A stretch of 19,049 bases of DNA from positions 1 through 19,049 of the forward strand of contig DLRM01000030.1 of the NCBI GenBank assembly GCA_002500505.1, in the 5' to 3' direction. The stretch comes from Planctomycetes bacterium UBA7888. Its GTDB lineage: Bacteria; Planctomycetota; UBA1135. Below the pieces are notes generated by a model, which had not been told where the DNA came from, ran no database searches, and saw nothing but the letters and a program-made list of their open reading frames with translations. Position numbers and translations under genes: made by a program. Below are positions 6,120 to 13,625 of the stretch, piece by piece (the stretch's first letter is position 1; the number at the start of each line of letters is the position of its first letter).

Positions 6120-8846
6120 AGTCTTCAGCCCCAACATCCCTTGAGTAGAACCGCCCCCGAAAAGTCCTCCGTTAAAGAAACGCCCATGATGCGGCAGTTT
6201 CACGCAGCGAAGCGCCAACACCCGGATGCCTTGTTGTTTTTCCGGATGGGGGATTTCTTCGAACTTTTCTTTGAGGATGCAAAGGTCGCCGCGAAAGAAC
6301 TTGGACTTTCTTTGACTGCTCGAGATAAGGAAAAGAAGGTGCCGATGGCAGGTGTCCCGGCCAAGGCAATGGAGAGTTACCTAATGCGCCTTGTCAGGGC
6401 AGGCCACACAGTCGCAATCTGTGACCAAGTTCAAGACCCTCGCGATGCCGTCGGGATTGTTGATAGAGAAATCGTTCGCGTGGTATCTCCGGGAACTTTG
6501 GTTGATGACGACTCCCTTGCTGGCGACGAACCTCTTTTTGTTTTGGCGGCAAGTCCTTGCGAAGATGGGTTGGTAGGCCTTGCTTGGGCAGATATGACCA
6601 CGGGTTCTTTTCGGTGTACCTCAACAAAGGCCGAACGAATCGGAGAAGAGCTTGCTCGCATCGGACCTGCTGAATTGGTTTTGCCAGACATTCATGAATC
6701 GGATGGCAGTGAAGCTATCCACGCTTCTTTGACGCTCATCAAGGAGCTTTGCAGTCGCACGGAAATACCGGTATGCCTTCGTCCCGCCTGGAGCTTCGAT
6801 TCAATTAGCGGCGCTCGCAATCTCAAGGAGCAGTTGAAAACTACCACCCTTGAGTCATTTGGAATCGAAGACAAACCCGTAATCTTGGCAGCATGTGGCG
6901 CAATTCTGGATTTTCTTCGGGACCACCAAAAGAGTTCTCTAGAACAAATTCGTGACCTTTATGTTCACGAGCCTTCCCGCCACCTCATGATGGATGGCGC
7001 AACTCTTCGGACTTTGGAAATTACTCGCTCCCAAAAAGATGGTGGGCGAGAAGGTACTCTTCTTTCCGTTTTGGACAGGACGGCAACTCCCATGGGAGCC
7101 CGTCTTTTGCGCCAATGGTTGCTTGAGCCCTTAGTAGAGCGCGACCCGATTCTTAAGCGGCAAGAAGCAGTTTCGGAACTTCATCAGAATGTAGATACTC
7201 GTCGCTCTCTCCAGGAGGCAATGGATGGCTTTGGGGATATGGAGCGAACAACCTCGAAGCTCGCAAGTGGCCGAGCGATGGCGCGCGACCTTGTTGCTTT
7301 AGGATCGGCCTTAGAAAGAGTTCCAGGGCTCATTTCCTTGTTGAGAACCTCTAGCACAACGGCCCTTTCCAAGCTAAGCGAACAGTTAAACCCTTGTACC
7401 GAGCTCTGCGAGCGAATTGCAAAGACGCTCGACGAACAGGCTCCTCTTTCTTTGAAGGATGGTGGCTTAATTCGGGAAGGATTTTCCGAAGATTTAGATG
7501 AACTTCGCGCTTTGGCCGCTGGTGGAAAACAATTTTTAGCGGACTTGCAAGTTCGGGAGTCCGAGCGCACGGGGATTCCATTGAAGCTTGGGTTTAACCG
7601 AGTGTTTGGTTATTACATTGAGATTACCCATTCACACCGCGATAAAGTTCCAGAGGACTATATTCGCAAGCAAACCCTTAAAAACGCAGAACGTTACATC
7701 ACCCCAGAGCTAAAAGAGTATGAGGCCAAAGTATTAGGGGCTGAGGAAAAGGCCAAAGATTTGGAATACGATATTTTCCTCAAACTGCGAGACCGCGCAT
7801 CCTCAGAAATGGGGGATTTACTGGAAACCGCGGCTGCCGTTGCCGAAGTTGACACCCTTGCTTCCTTAGCCAAGGTCGCAGTGGAGCGGCAATTTATTCG
7901 ACCGGAGCTTGTGAAAACAGAAGAACAAGAAACGGGAATATTAGAAATAAAGGAGGGTCGGCATCCTGTGGTTGAAGCCGCCAACTTTGGGGACCCTTTT
8001 GTTCCTAACGACACTGACTTGCGCTCCGACTCTTGCCTTGTGGTCTTAACTGGCCCAAACATGAGCGGCAAGAGTACCTGGCTACGCCAAACTGCCCTTA
8101 TTGTGTTGATGGCTCAAATGGGCTCTTTTGTTCCAGCTCAATCTGCACGAATTGGTTTGGTGGATCGAATCTTCACGCGCCTAGGAACAGGTGATGATAT
8201 TTCTCGCGGACAATCTACCTTTATGGTTGAGATGGTGGAGACCGCAAATATTTTGCGTAATGCAAGTCGACAATCTCTGCTCCTGCTTGATGAGGTTGGG
8301 CGAGGCACAAGCACCTTTGATGGCTTAGCTATTGCATGGTCCGTATGCGAGCATGTTCATGAAAAGTTGGGCGCCCGTTGTCTTTTTGCCACCCACTATC
8401 ACCAACTAACTGATTTGGCGGAGAGTCTTTCGTGTGGGCGAAACCTAAACGTTGCTGTGCGGGAATACGGAGACGACATCGTTTTTCTTCATAGAATTGA
8501 GGAAGGGGGAACGGACCGGAGCTATGGAATCCATGTTGCTCGGTTAGCAGGTATCCCCGCTGGCGTTCTTGATCGAGCCCGCGACGTTCTCCTTCGGCTT
8601 GAGAAAGAGGAAGAAGGTCTAAGTCGGAGGATTTTGGCGGACCACACACCAGCAATTCCCGAACCCTCAACAGACACTACCCAAGAAGTGCATTTAGAGA
8701 CAACTCAACATTCTCTTTTTGATTTACTTGATGAGTCAACCGACGCAGAGTTGCTCGAAGAACTCCAGTCCTTGGACATGAACTCTCTTCCACCTATTGA
8801 GGCCTGGCGCCTTGTGGATAGAATTCGCCGAGCTTTGGAACATTAA
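6102..8846 (+). CDS. mutS: DNA mismatch repair protein MutS
   Basis: 914 residues from ATG 6102. MutS binds base mispairs and small loops as a clamp-like dimer and starts repair in an ATP-dependent way. The N-terminal mismatch-binding domain begins TPMMRQFHAAKRQHPDALLF and has the Phe-x-Glu mismatch motif in GDFFELF (Phe52, Glu54). The connector, lever and clamp regions follow; the clamp segment includes FNRVFGYYIEITHSH. The ATPase has Walker A GPNMSGKST at 651-659, Walker B LLLLDEVGRGTSTFDG with Asp730-Glu731, and ATHYHQL. The C-terminus has GIHVARLAGIP and a beta-clamp-binding motif QHSLF (869-873). The first ~25 residues are not conserved; an in-frame TTG at 6141 or the ATG pair at 6186/6189 are alternative starts. 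Stands alone here, without mutL, and converges on the gene at 8862-11435. Confidence 0.96.
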   Translation: MGGARISLQPQHPLSRTAPEKSSVKETPMMRQFHAAKRQHPDALLFFRMGDFFELFFEDAKVAAKELGLSLTARDKEKKVPMAGVPAKAMESYLMRLVRAGHTVAICDQVQDPRDAVGIVDREIVRVVSPGTLVDDDSLAGDEPLFVLAASPCEDGLVGLAWADMTTGSFRCTSTKAERIGEELARIGPAELVLPDIHESDGSEAIHASLTLIKELCSRTEIPVCLRPAWSFDSISGARNLKEQLKTTTLESFGIEDKPVILAACGAILDFLRDHQKSSLEQIRDLYVHEPSRHLMMDGATLRTLEITRSQKDGGREGTLLSVLDRTATPMGARLLRQWLLEPLVERDPILKRQEAVSELHQNVDTRRSLQEAMDGFGDMERTTSKLASGRAMARDLVALGSALERVPGLISLLRTSSTTALSKLSEQLNPCTELCERIAKTLDEQAPLSLKDGGLIREGFSEDLDELRALAAGGKQFLADLQVRESERTGIPLKLGFNRVFGYYIEITHSHRDKVPEDYIRKQTLKNAERYITPELKEYEAKVLGAEEKAKDLEYDIFLKLRDRASSEMGDLLETAAAVAEVDTLASLAKVAVERQFIRPELVKTEEQETGILEIKEGRHPVVEAANFGDPFVPNDTDLRSDSCLVVLTGPNMSGKSTWLRQTALIVLMAQMGSFVPAQSARIGLVDRIFTRLGTGDDISRGQSTFMVEMVETANILRNASRQSLLLLDEVGRGTSTFDGLAIAWSVCEHVHEKLGARCLFATHYHQLTDLAESLSCGRNLNVAVREYGDDIVFLHRIEEGGTDRSYGIHVARLAGIPAGVLDRARDVLLRLEKEEEGLSRRILADHTPAIPEPSTDTTQEVHLETTQHSLFDLLDESTDAELLEELQSLDMNSLPPIEAWRLVDRIRRALEH

Positions 8847-8861
8847 GTCGATATTCCCGAC

Positions 8862-11435
8862 CTATTCAAGGAAGTAGGCGGCTCGGTGAACGGAACGGTA
8901 AGTCATTGCAAAAGCCTTAGCCCTCTTTTGGATTTTCGCCAAGGAGGACCAAGCAGAACGCAGGGTTAAATCAAGGTCGGGATGACTAGATAAATGTTGC
9001 GCATATGCAAGACCATAGACCAGCAACCCGTTAAACCCCGTATCCGAAGAAGACTGGGCCTTGGACTTGTAACGGAATGCCCGATTTCGTTTGTCGAAAT
9101 GATTGCTTGCCCAGTAGCGGGCCAGGTCAACAAGATAAGTGGCAGCATTTTGCTTTTTCGCCTGAATATGCCAAACAGAAAGAGCTTCAAGTGTTACGCC
9201 TGCATGAATACTGCTTTCAATGCGGCTAACGGGAACTTTAAGAAGTGCGGATGCAGCCTGTTCGCAAGATTGATAAAGGGATTGGCTTAGGGCACCTTGT
9301 CCAGGCATGTTTCTGACCGCCTCTTGCAGCCGGCACATGTTTAGTAGTGGCCAAGCAACCGTTCTTGTCGGAGGGTTTCCTTTCTTTTTTAGCCTATCTT
9401 GGAGGTTTTGAATTTCTTGTGGAACCAAAGTCTCCACATGGTGGCGCGCGACACGCAACAATGATTCCCGAAGGCGGAGATCCCCAGTCAAAAGCCAAGC
9501 GTAAACAACGCTCTCAACTAAAGTGTGGCCACCAGTATGCCGAATTGCGGGGTCATGGCTATTGTCTTGGTGGAAGCTGGGAAAGTCATTCCAGGATCCG
9601 CCATAAAGCTCAAAGAACGGCGCAAATGCAGCTTTTACATTCTTAAATCCATACTGTTTCCCCTGTGAAGATTTGGCAACAGCATTTGCATAATCAAGAG
9701 GTCCAATCTCACCAAAGTTTCCGTTTTTTGCCCCTTTACTAGCAATATTTAAAAGGAGATTATGTGCAGTCGACTGGATTGCGATTTCTACCAATTCTTG
9801 GTTGGTTGCTCCATTTTCTTTTGCCAGGTCAATAATACGTCGGACATCTTTTTCCAATGACGTGCTTTGCTTTTGGATTAACTTAAGGGTTGTGGGCACA
9901 GTTCCGTCCATTTTCCCAGTCTTGCCCATACTTTTTCGAATTCCAATGGCAAGTTGATCCGCAACCCAATTTTCCAGATGTCGCTGAGTCGACCGATGTT
10001 GGAATACTCCTCCTGTGTGAGATGTATCAACATCGGCATAGTGACTTGCAAGGCGAACTGAGTTTTCTAAGTAATACAAGTCCCCAGTTCGAGCAAAGGC
10101 TAACTGCAAGGCCACGTTGGGGTCATATTCTTGGTCGAGATGGCCGTAGTAACTCAATGTGTGGTCGCGGGCGAGGAAGTCGCCCCAGTCTTGAAAGCCA
10201 AAATAATGACCCCGTTTTTCGGCACGAGAAAAAACAGCTTCTATAGACCGCCGGAAGGTGTGCAAAAGATTTGAATTCTGTTTTGCGGGCTTTAACGGGC
10301 CAAATGCCTTGGAGTCGCAATACCATTTTGGAGTAGTCGTTGGCCGAAGGGGAGAATTGGCAAGAGCCTCAAGTTGATTTTCCGACAGGGAAGAATTGGT
10401 GTCTGTGTTGAGCCAGAGACTCTTTGTTCTTGCGAAGCCAGGCTCTAAAACGACATGGTCGTCTTTCTTCGCCGAGACAAGCTGCGCATGTAAACGATTC
10501 CCATCGTGGAAAAAAGCTTCTGGGAACATCTGCCAAAAGTCGTTTACCGAAACAGAGATCGAATTATCAGAAAATGTACCAGGTAAGCGGAGTTGCTTAG
10601 AGTCCCCGTTTATTTCAGCAATATTTTCATCGATTTGTCGAGCGATCCACGGCTCGATTGGCTTTTGTTGTTTAGGGAATAGGATTTCCCAAGTGGGAGC
10701 GAAGTGGGTGCCACGCAAAACCTCAACGGTAGATTGCAAATGAACCAGAGGGGAGCTTTGGAAAACAGTTGCGCGATTGATGAACCGGATCGTTGGGCGA
10801 CCAAAGTTGTCAACGAGAGAATCTTCACGCCTAAGGGTGACACTTCCGCCAGTGTCTCGTTCAAAAGACGTCTCTCCCATAGCCCAAGAGACGGGTTTTG
10901 GGCCGGACCAAGTTTGAGCTTTAAAACCAATCCCAATGGCGCCCTTTAATGTCTCACCTCGAACTGTAAAAAGCTCAGCATCTTCTTTTGCTATAGCTAA
11001 ATGGAGCTTGGCATTTTGAATGAACAAAGAAGAGCCGTCCTTGGGTTGGCTTATGCTAGGGCCGATTAGTGTCGGCGAGTCTGCCGGAACCAAATTTCCA
11101 GTAAGCTTCCCATTTGCGGGAACTTTTGGAGAAAGAAATTCCACGCCGAGCCAAGAAATAGAGGCATCGTTCCAGCGAGCAAGAGGCCAGGTTGCGACCT
11201 GAATTTTCTCCCCATCAATGGCAAGGAGCATGGGCGTGGCCTCCCGAAGCTGTCCTTTTGGGATGGGAATTCCACCGGAAACAGGCTCTTGAGTCCGTTC
11301 CACTCCAGCTCGTTCTTCAAGCAGGATGGGAATGGAAAGGGGTTGCTTTTCTGGAGTGGAGGCCTGAAGAGCGCAACTTAGTGTCAGTAAAAGGCTTAGG
11401 GTCATGGTCGGCTTAAGGACTTGTCCGTAAAGCAA
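8862..11435 (-). CDS. Secreted RIFT-barrel / alpha-toroid protein, YetA / PcRGLX (PL26)-like
   Basis: 857 residues. A signal peptide ends near residue 25 (TLSLLLTLSCALQA). The N-terminal domain has the RIFT-barrel pattern: PVSGGIPIPKGQL at 51-63 and WPLARWNDASISWLGVEF at 83-100, matching the usual 'PVT-x-GVPFPKG' and 'RWPDGSVRWL' elements. A beta-sandwich-like middle part reaches to about residue 400, and the C-terminal half is helical, with GFQDWGDF, EYDPNVALQLAFARTGDLYYLENSVRLASHYADVDT (given here as two adjoining pieces of one conserved stretch) and RHTGGHTLVESVVYAWLLTGD, typical of the alpha/alpha-toroid domain. Relatives include exo-rhamnogalacturonan lyases, so polysaccharide degradation outside the cytoplasm is likely, but substrate and activity are not shown. 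The start is a TTG with a strong ribosome binding site; an ATG at 11405 without one is the alternative. Convergent with mutS, divergent from the sigma gene. Confidence 0.72.
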   Translation of the reverse strand: MLYGQVLKPTMTLSLLLTLSCALQASTPEKQPLSIPILLEERAGVERTQEPVSGGIPIPKGQLREATPMLLAIDGEKIQVATWPLARWNDASISWLGVEFLSPKVPANGKLTGNLVPADSPTLIGPSISQPKDGSSLFIQNAKLHLAIAKEDAELFTVRGETLKGAIGIGFKAQTWSGPKPVSWAMGETSFERDTGGSVTLRREDSLVDNFGRPTIRFINRATVFQSSPLVHLQSTVEVLRGTHFAPTWEILFPKQQKPIEPWIARQIDENIAEINGDSKQLRLPGTFSDNSISVSVNDFWQMFPEAFFHDGNRLHAQLVSAKKDDHVVLEPGFARTKSLWLNTDTNSSLSENQLEALANSPLRPTTTPKWYCDSKAFGPLKPAKQNSNLLHTFRRSIEAVFSRAEKRGHYFGFQDWGDFLARDHTLSYYGHLDQEYDPNVALQLAFARTGDLYYLENSVRLASHYADVDTSHTGGVFQHRSTQRHLENWVADQLAIGIRKSMGKTGKMDGTVPTTLKLIQKQSTSLEKDVRRIIDLAKENGATNQELVEIAIQSTAHNLLLNIASKGAKNGNFGEIGPLDYANAVAKSSQGKQYGFKNVKAAFAPFFELYGGSWNDFPSFHQDNSHDPAIRHTGGHTLVESVVYAWLLTGDLRLRESLLRVARHHVETLVPQEIQNLQDRLKKKGNPPTRTVAWPLLNMCRLQEAVRNMPGQGALSQSLYQSCEQAASALLKVPVSRIESSIHAGVTLEALSVWHIQAKKQNAATYLVDLARYWASNHFDKRNRAFRYKSKAQSSSDTGFNGLLVYGLAYAQHLSSHPDLDLTLRSAWSSLAKIQKRAKAFAMTYRSVHRAAYFLE

Positions 11436-11441
11436 GGATAG

Positions 11442-11448
11442 CTTCCTC
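11442..11448 (-). promoter_or_regulatory. Ribosome binding site supporting a TTG start
   Basis: On the minus strand this reads GAGGAAG and lies six bases before TTG at 11435. The later in-frame ATG at 11405 has no purine-rich sequence in front of it. This makes TTG the better start for the YetA/PL26-like gene, giving a ten-residue extension before the hydrophobic signal core. Confidence 0.55.
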
Positions 11449-11481
11449 TAATCCAAAGGAAGGCCCAGGTTTTCAAAAGAA

Positions 11482-11514
11482 CTTATTTTAGCACTAAATT
11501 AGTGCTAAAATAAG
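11482..11514. promoter_or_regulatory. Perfect 16-bp-arm palindrome upstream of the sigma factor gene
   Basis: CTTATTTTAGCACTAA (11482-11497) is followed by one base and then by its exact reverse complement TTAGTGCTAAAATAAG (11499-11514). It lies between divergent genes, so it is not a shared terminator. Both arms hold TAAAAT reading outward: the rightward one (11506-11511) would place a transcription start at about 11518, at or next to the sigma gene's GTG (11519), and the leftward one (11485-11490) would give a leader of about 45 bases before the TTG at 11435. A dimeric repressor or autoregulator binding here would cover both promoters. The half site TTAGCACT resembles half of the HrcA/CIRCE operator, but the spacing is too short for CIRCE. 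Confidence 0.65.
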
Positions 11515-11518
11515 CCCC

Positions 11519-12691
11519 GTGCCGCTACCAAACACGCTAGATAAGGAGGCTCCCTTTGACGAGCTTCTCACTGAATTGGATGTTGAACAATTCGACCTCC
11601 AAGTGAAGCGAATTATTCGGCGGCTTGATCGCCGGAATCTTTCGATTCAGTTTTGTTTTAAGCGAATCGATCCTCCCGGTGGCACAAAGCTAAGCTCCAA
11701 CCTGATGGGCTTCTACCGGCAAGAAGTCCAGAGAATTCCCTCTATGAGTCGCCAAGAAGAAACCCAATTCTGCATGGGCATTGAGCTTCTATGGCAACGC
11801 TTGAAGGCGGCTCGCCGTGCAGCCGGTTTTCGCAAAGAGGACATCGAAAAGTTTCCTGGCACAAATGACCTAGGATGCCTGGTATGTCCAGATGGGCGAG
11901 AGCGAGTTTGCCAAGGCTGCGCTCCTCGTGGTTTGGACCCCGCCTTGCGCCGCCGCTTGCGCGCAAGGCACCATGAATTTGAGTTCGCTAGAAATGAACT
12001 CATTGCTCGAAATTTGCACCTTGTTTTTAGATTATTAAACCGATATCGAAAGGTCGCCGTCTCCGAAGAAGACCTTATTCAGGAAGCGAACTTTTCCATG
12101 TTTAAAGCGGTAGAGGGTTTCGATTTCCGTAGAGGAATTCGCTTTAAAACCTATGCCGGGTACTGGGTGAATCAAGCCTTTTTGAACGCTATCTACAACC
12201 AAAGTCGCGTTGTTCGCGTACCGGCTTACATTCAGAAGGCAATGAAGAAAATCAATGACGTCGTTGGCGAAAGCGAGGGGCTTCTGTTTGATGTCCCGAA
12301 ACTGTCGAAGAAAACGGGCGTCAAGGAAGATCTTGTTCGTTCTGTGCTTGTAGGCAATCGCTTTACCCACTCCCTGGATGGCATGATTGACGCCGAGAGG
12401 GGAGCTAAATTAATGGACTTGTTCTCAGGGCAAAACATTTCGGCCAATCCGGAGTTTGGGGAATTCTACGCCCTTGAGGGTCACCTGAATGTTGCCCTTG
12501 ACAGATTGACTTCCCGCGAGAGATTTGTCTTAAAACATCGATTTGGTTTGCACGGAGCAGAGCCGAAAACTTTGTCCGATGTTGGCAAGCGTTTAGGCGT
12601 TAGCTTAGAGCGGGTTCGACAACTACAAAAAATTGCACTTGGGAAAATTCGGGAAGGCTCCACTGCGCCAATTCTCGAGCAGTTTGCTTAA
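11519..12691 (+). CDS. Sigma-70 family RNA polymerase sigma factor with cysteine-cluster insert
   Basis: 390 residues starting with GTG. The protein directs RNA polymerase to promoters. Region 1.2-like sequence LMGFYRQEVQRIPSMSRQEE is at 62-81. It is followed by an insert of about 50 residues with Cys120-x2-Cys123-x7-Cys131-x2-Cys134, a probable zinc-binding knuckle not found in E. coli RpoD or RpoS. Region 2 is clear: NELIARNLHLVFRLLNRY (159-176), EEDLIQEANFSMFKAVEGFD, then RFKTYAGYWVNQAFLNAI (208-225). Region 3 starts near VRVPAYIQKAMKKIN, and region 4 is ALDRLTSRERFVLKHRFGL with the helix-turn-helix TLSDVGKRLGVSLERVRQLQ. By alignment to RpoD, Trp433 is Tyr215, Gln437 is kept (Gln219), Thr440 is Leu222 and Arg584 is Leu363, so promoter preference may be non-standard. 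No ribosome binding site; a palindrome ends four bases upstream, and the transcript may be leaderless. Confidence 0.92.
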   Translation: MPLPNTLDKEAPFDELLTELDVEQFDLQVKRIIRRLDRRNLSIQFCFKRIDPPGGTKLSSNLMGFYRQEVQRIPSMSRQEETQFCMGIELLWQRLKAARRAAGFRKEDIEKFPGTNDLGCLVCPDGRERVCQGCAPRGLDPALRRRLRARHHEFEFARNELIARNLHLVFRLLNRYRKVAVSEEDLIQEANFSMFKAVEGFDFRRGIRFKTYAGYWVNQAFLNAIYNQSRVVRVPAYIQKAMKKINDVVGESEGLLFDVPKLSKKTGVKEDLVRSVLVGNRFTHSLDGMIDAERGAKLMDLFSGQNISANPEFGEFYALEGHLNVALDRLTSRERFVLKHRFGLHGAEPKTLSDVGKRLGVSLERVRQLQKIALGKIREGSTAPILEQFA

Positions 12692-12714
12692 TTTAGGTAC
12701 CCTTCACATTCTCG

Positions 12715-12720
12715 TATAAT
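12715..12720 (+). promoter_or_regulatory. Candidate -10 box for lipA and the dehydrogenase operon
   Basis: A perfect TATAAT lies in the 50-base gap between the sigma factor stop and the lipA start. TTTAGG at 12692-12697, 17 bases upstream, is a weak -35 (three of six matches to TTGACA); TTCACA at 12703-12708 is a better match but only six bases away. Transcription would begin near 12727, leaving a leader of about 15 bases without a Shine-Dalgarno sequence. If real, lipA and the four genes behind it can be transcribed separately from the sigma factor gene. Confidence 0.5.
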
Positions 12721-12741
12721 GCGGGTTCTGATTCCAGCGCC

Positions 12742-13623
12742 ATGACCCAAATTACAGAACAAAAGCCCCCTTGGCTGAAGATGAAGCTCCCTGCTGGGGA
12801 GACGGTGTCGGGCGTGCGCAACCTTTTGCGAGAAAAAGGGTTATATACGGTTTGCGAAGAGGCCAGATGCCCCAACCAGGGTGAGTGCTGGGCCGCTGGA
12901 ACAGCCACAATCATGTTGATGGGAGACGTCTGTACTCGCGGTTGCCGATTCTGTGCAGTAAAGACTGGTAATCCTCATGGCTGGCTCGACCCATTTGAGC
13001 CGCGCAGGGTTGCCGAAATAGCCGAGATTCAGGAATTGAGATACGTGGTTTTAACCAGCGTGGATCGCGACGACTTAGAAGATTTGGGAGCTGGCCACTA
13101 CGCCAGCACAATTCGCGCGATGAAGAGAAAGCGTCCGGACCTGATGGTTGAGGCGCTTGTGCCTGATTTCCAAGGCCGAGCGAACTGCATTCAGGCATTA
13201 CTCGAAAGCGACGTGGATGTTTTTGCTCACAATCTCGAGACCGTTGAAAGCCTTCATCGCCGAGTACGGGATGCCCGCGCTTCTTATTCTCAATCCCTCG
13301 GTGTTTTGGCCGAAGCGAAACGGATTCGCCCTGCAATTACAACAAAGTCGTCTCTTATGCTTGGCCTTGGCGAGTCTCCATCAGAAATACGCAAAGCCAT
13401 GTTGGACCTTCGAGATGTCGGGACTGACATTCTGACCTTGGGGCAATACCTCGCACCATCTAAGCGCCATCTTCCTGTCGAGCGCTATTTGCCACCAAGT
13501 GAGTTTGATGAGTACAAACAAATTGCGGAGAGAGAGCTTGGATTTTCCTTTTGCGCTTCTGGCCCTTTGGTGCGTTCATCCTACAAGGCGGCAGAGCATT
13601 TTTTGCTTTCCCGCGCCTCCTAA
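12742..13623 (+). CDS. lipA: Lipoyl synthase LipA (radical SAM)
   Basis: 293 residues, normal length for the family. LipA inserts two sulfur atoms into protein-bound octanoyl groups to make the lipoyl cofactor, using S-adenosylmethionine radicals. Both iron-sulfur cluster motifs are present: CEEARCPNQGEC (Cys38, Cys43, Cys49) for the auxiliary, sacrificial cluster and CTRGCRFC (Cys64, Cys68, Cys71) for the radical-SAM cluster. The conserved C-terminal GPLVRSSY (274-281) supplies the serine that ligates the auxiliary cluster. Other family landmarks are TSVDRDDLEDLGAGHYA, VFAHNLETVESLHRRVRD and TKSSLMLGLGE. The gene ends two bases before the E1-alpha start, which ties lipoate synthesis to the E2 protein encoded just downstream (its lipoyl domain is a substrate). 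LipB or another octanoyltransferase is not in the window. No ribosome binding site is seen before ATG 12742. Confidence 0.97.
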   Translation: MTQITEQKPPWLKMKLPAGETVSGVRNLLREKGLYTVCEEARCPNQGECWAAGTATIMLMGDVCTRGCRFCAVKTGNPHGWLDPFEPRRVAEIAEIQELRYVVLTSVDRDDLEDLGAGHYASTIRAMKRKRPDLMVEALVPDFQGRANCIQALLESDVDVFAHNLETVESLHRRVRDARASYSQSLGVLAEAKRIRPAITTKSSLMLGLGESPSEIRKAMLDLRDVGTDILTLGQYLAPSKRHLPVERYLPPSEFDEYKQIAERELGFSFCASGPLVRSSYKAAEHFLLSRAS

Positions 13624-13625
13624 TC

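Noticed and set aside
6042..6221. A 60-residue N-terminal extension of the acyl-CoA dehydrogenase frame
   Set aside because: It runs antisense across the mutS start, has no family similarity, and the internal ATG at 6041 matches the usual N-terminus.
8847..8861. GTCG...CGAC hairpin as a terminator between mutS and the YetA/PL26-like gene
   Set aside because: Only four base pairs and no T-run on either side.
11489..11509. CIRCE (HrcA) operator
   Set aside because: The half site resembles TTAGCACTC/GAGTGCTAA, but CIRCE needs nine bases between nine-base arms; here the halves are nearly adjacent.
11543..11549. AAGGAGG as a ribosome binding site for a later sigma factor start
   Set aside because: No in-frame start codon follows at the right distance; the TTG at 11556 is in another frame. 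The sequence simply encodes Lys-Glu-Ala.
13551..13625. A 25-residue upstream extension of the first E1-alpha
   Set aside because: It lies inside the conserved end of lipA (including the GPLVRSSY region) in another frame; ATG 13626 directly after the lipA stop fits the family.
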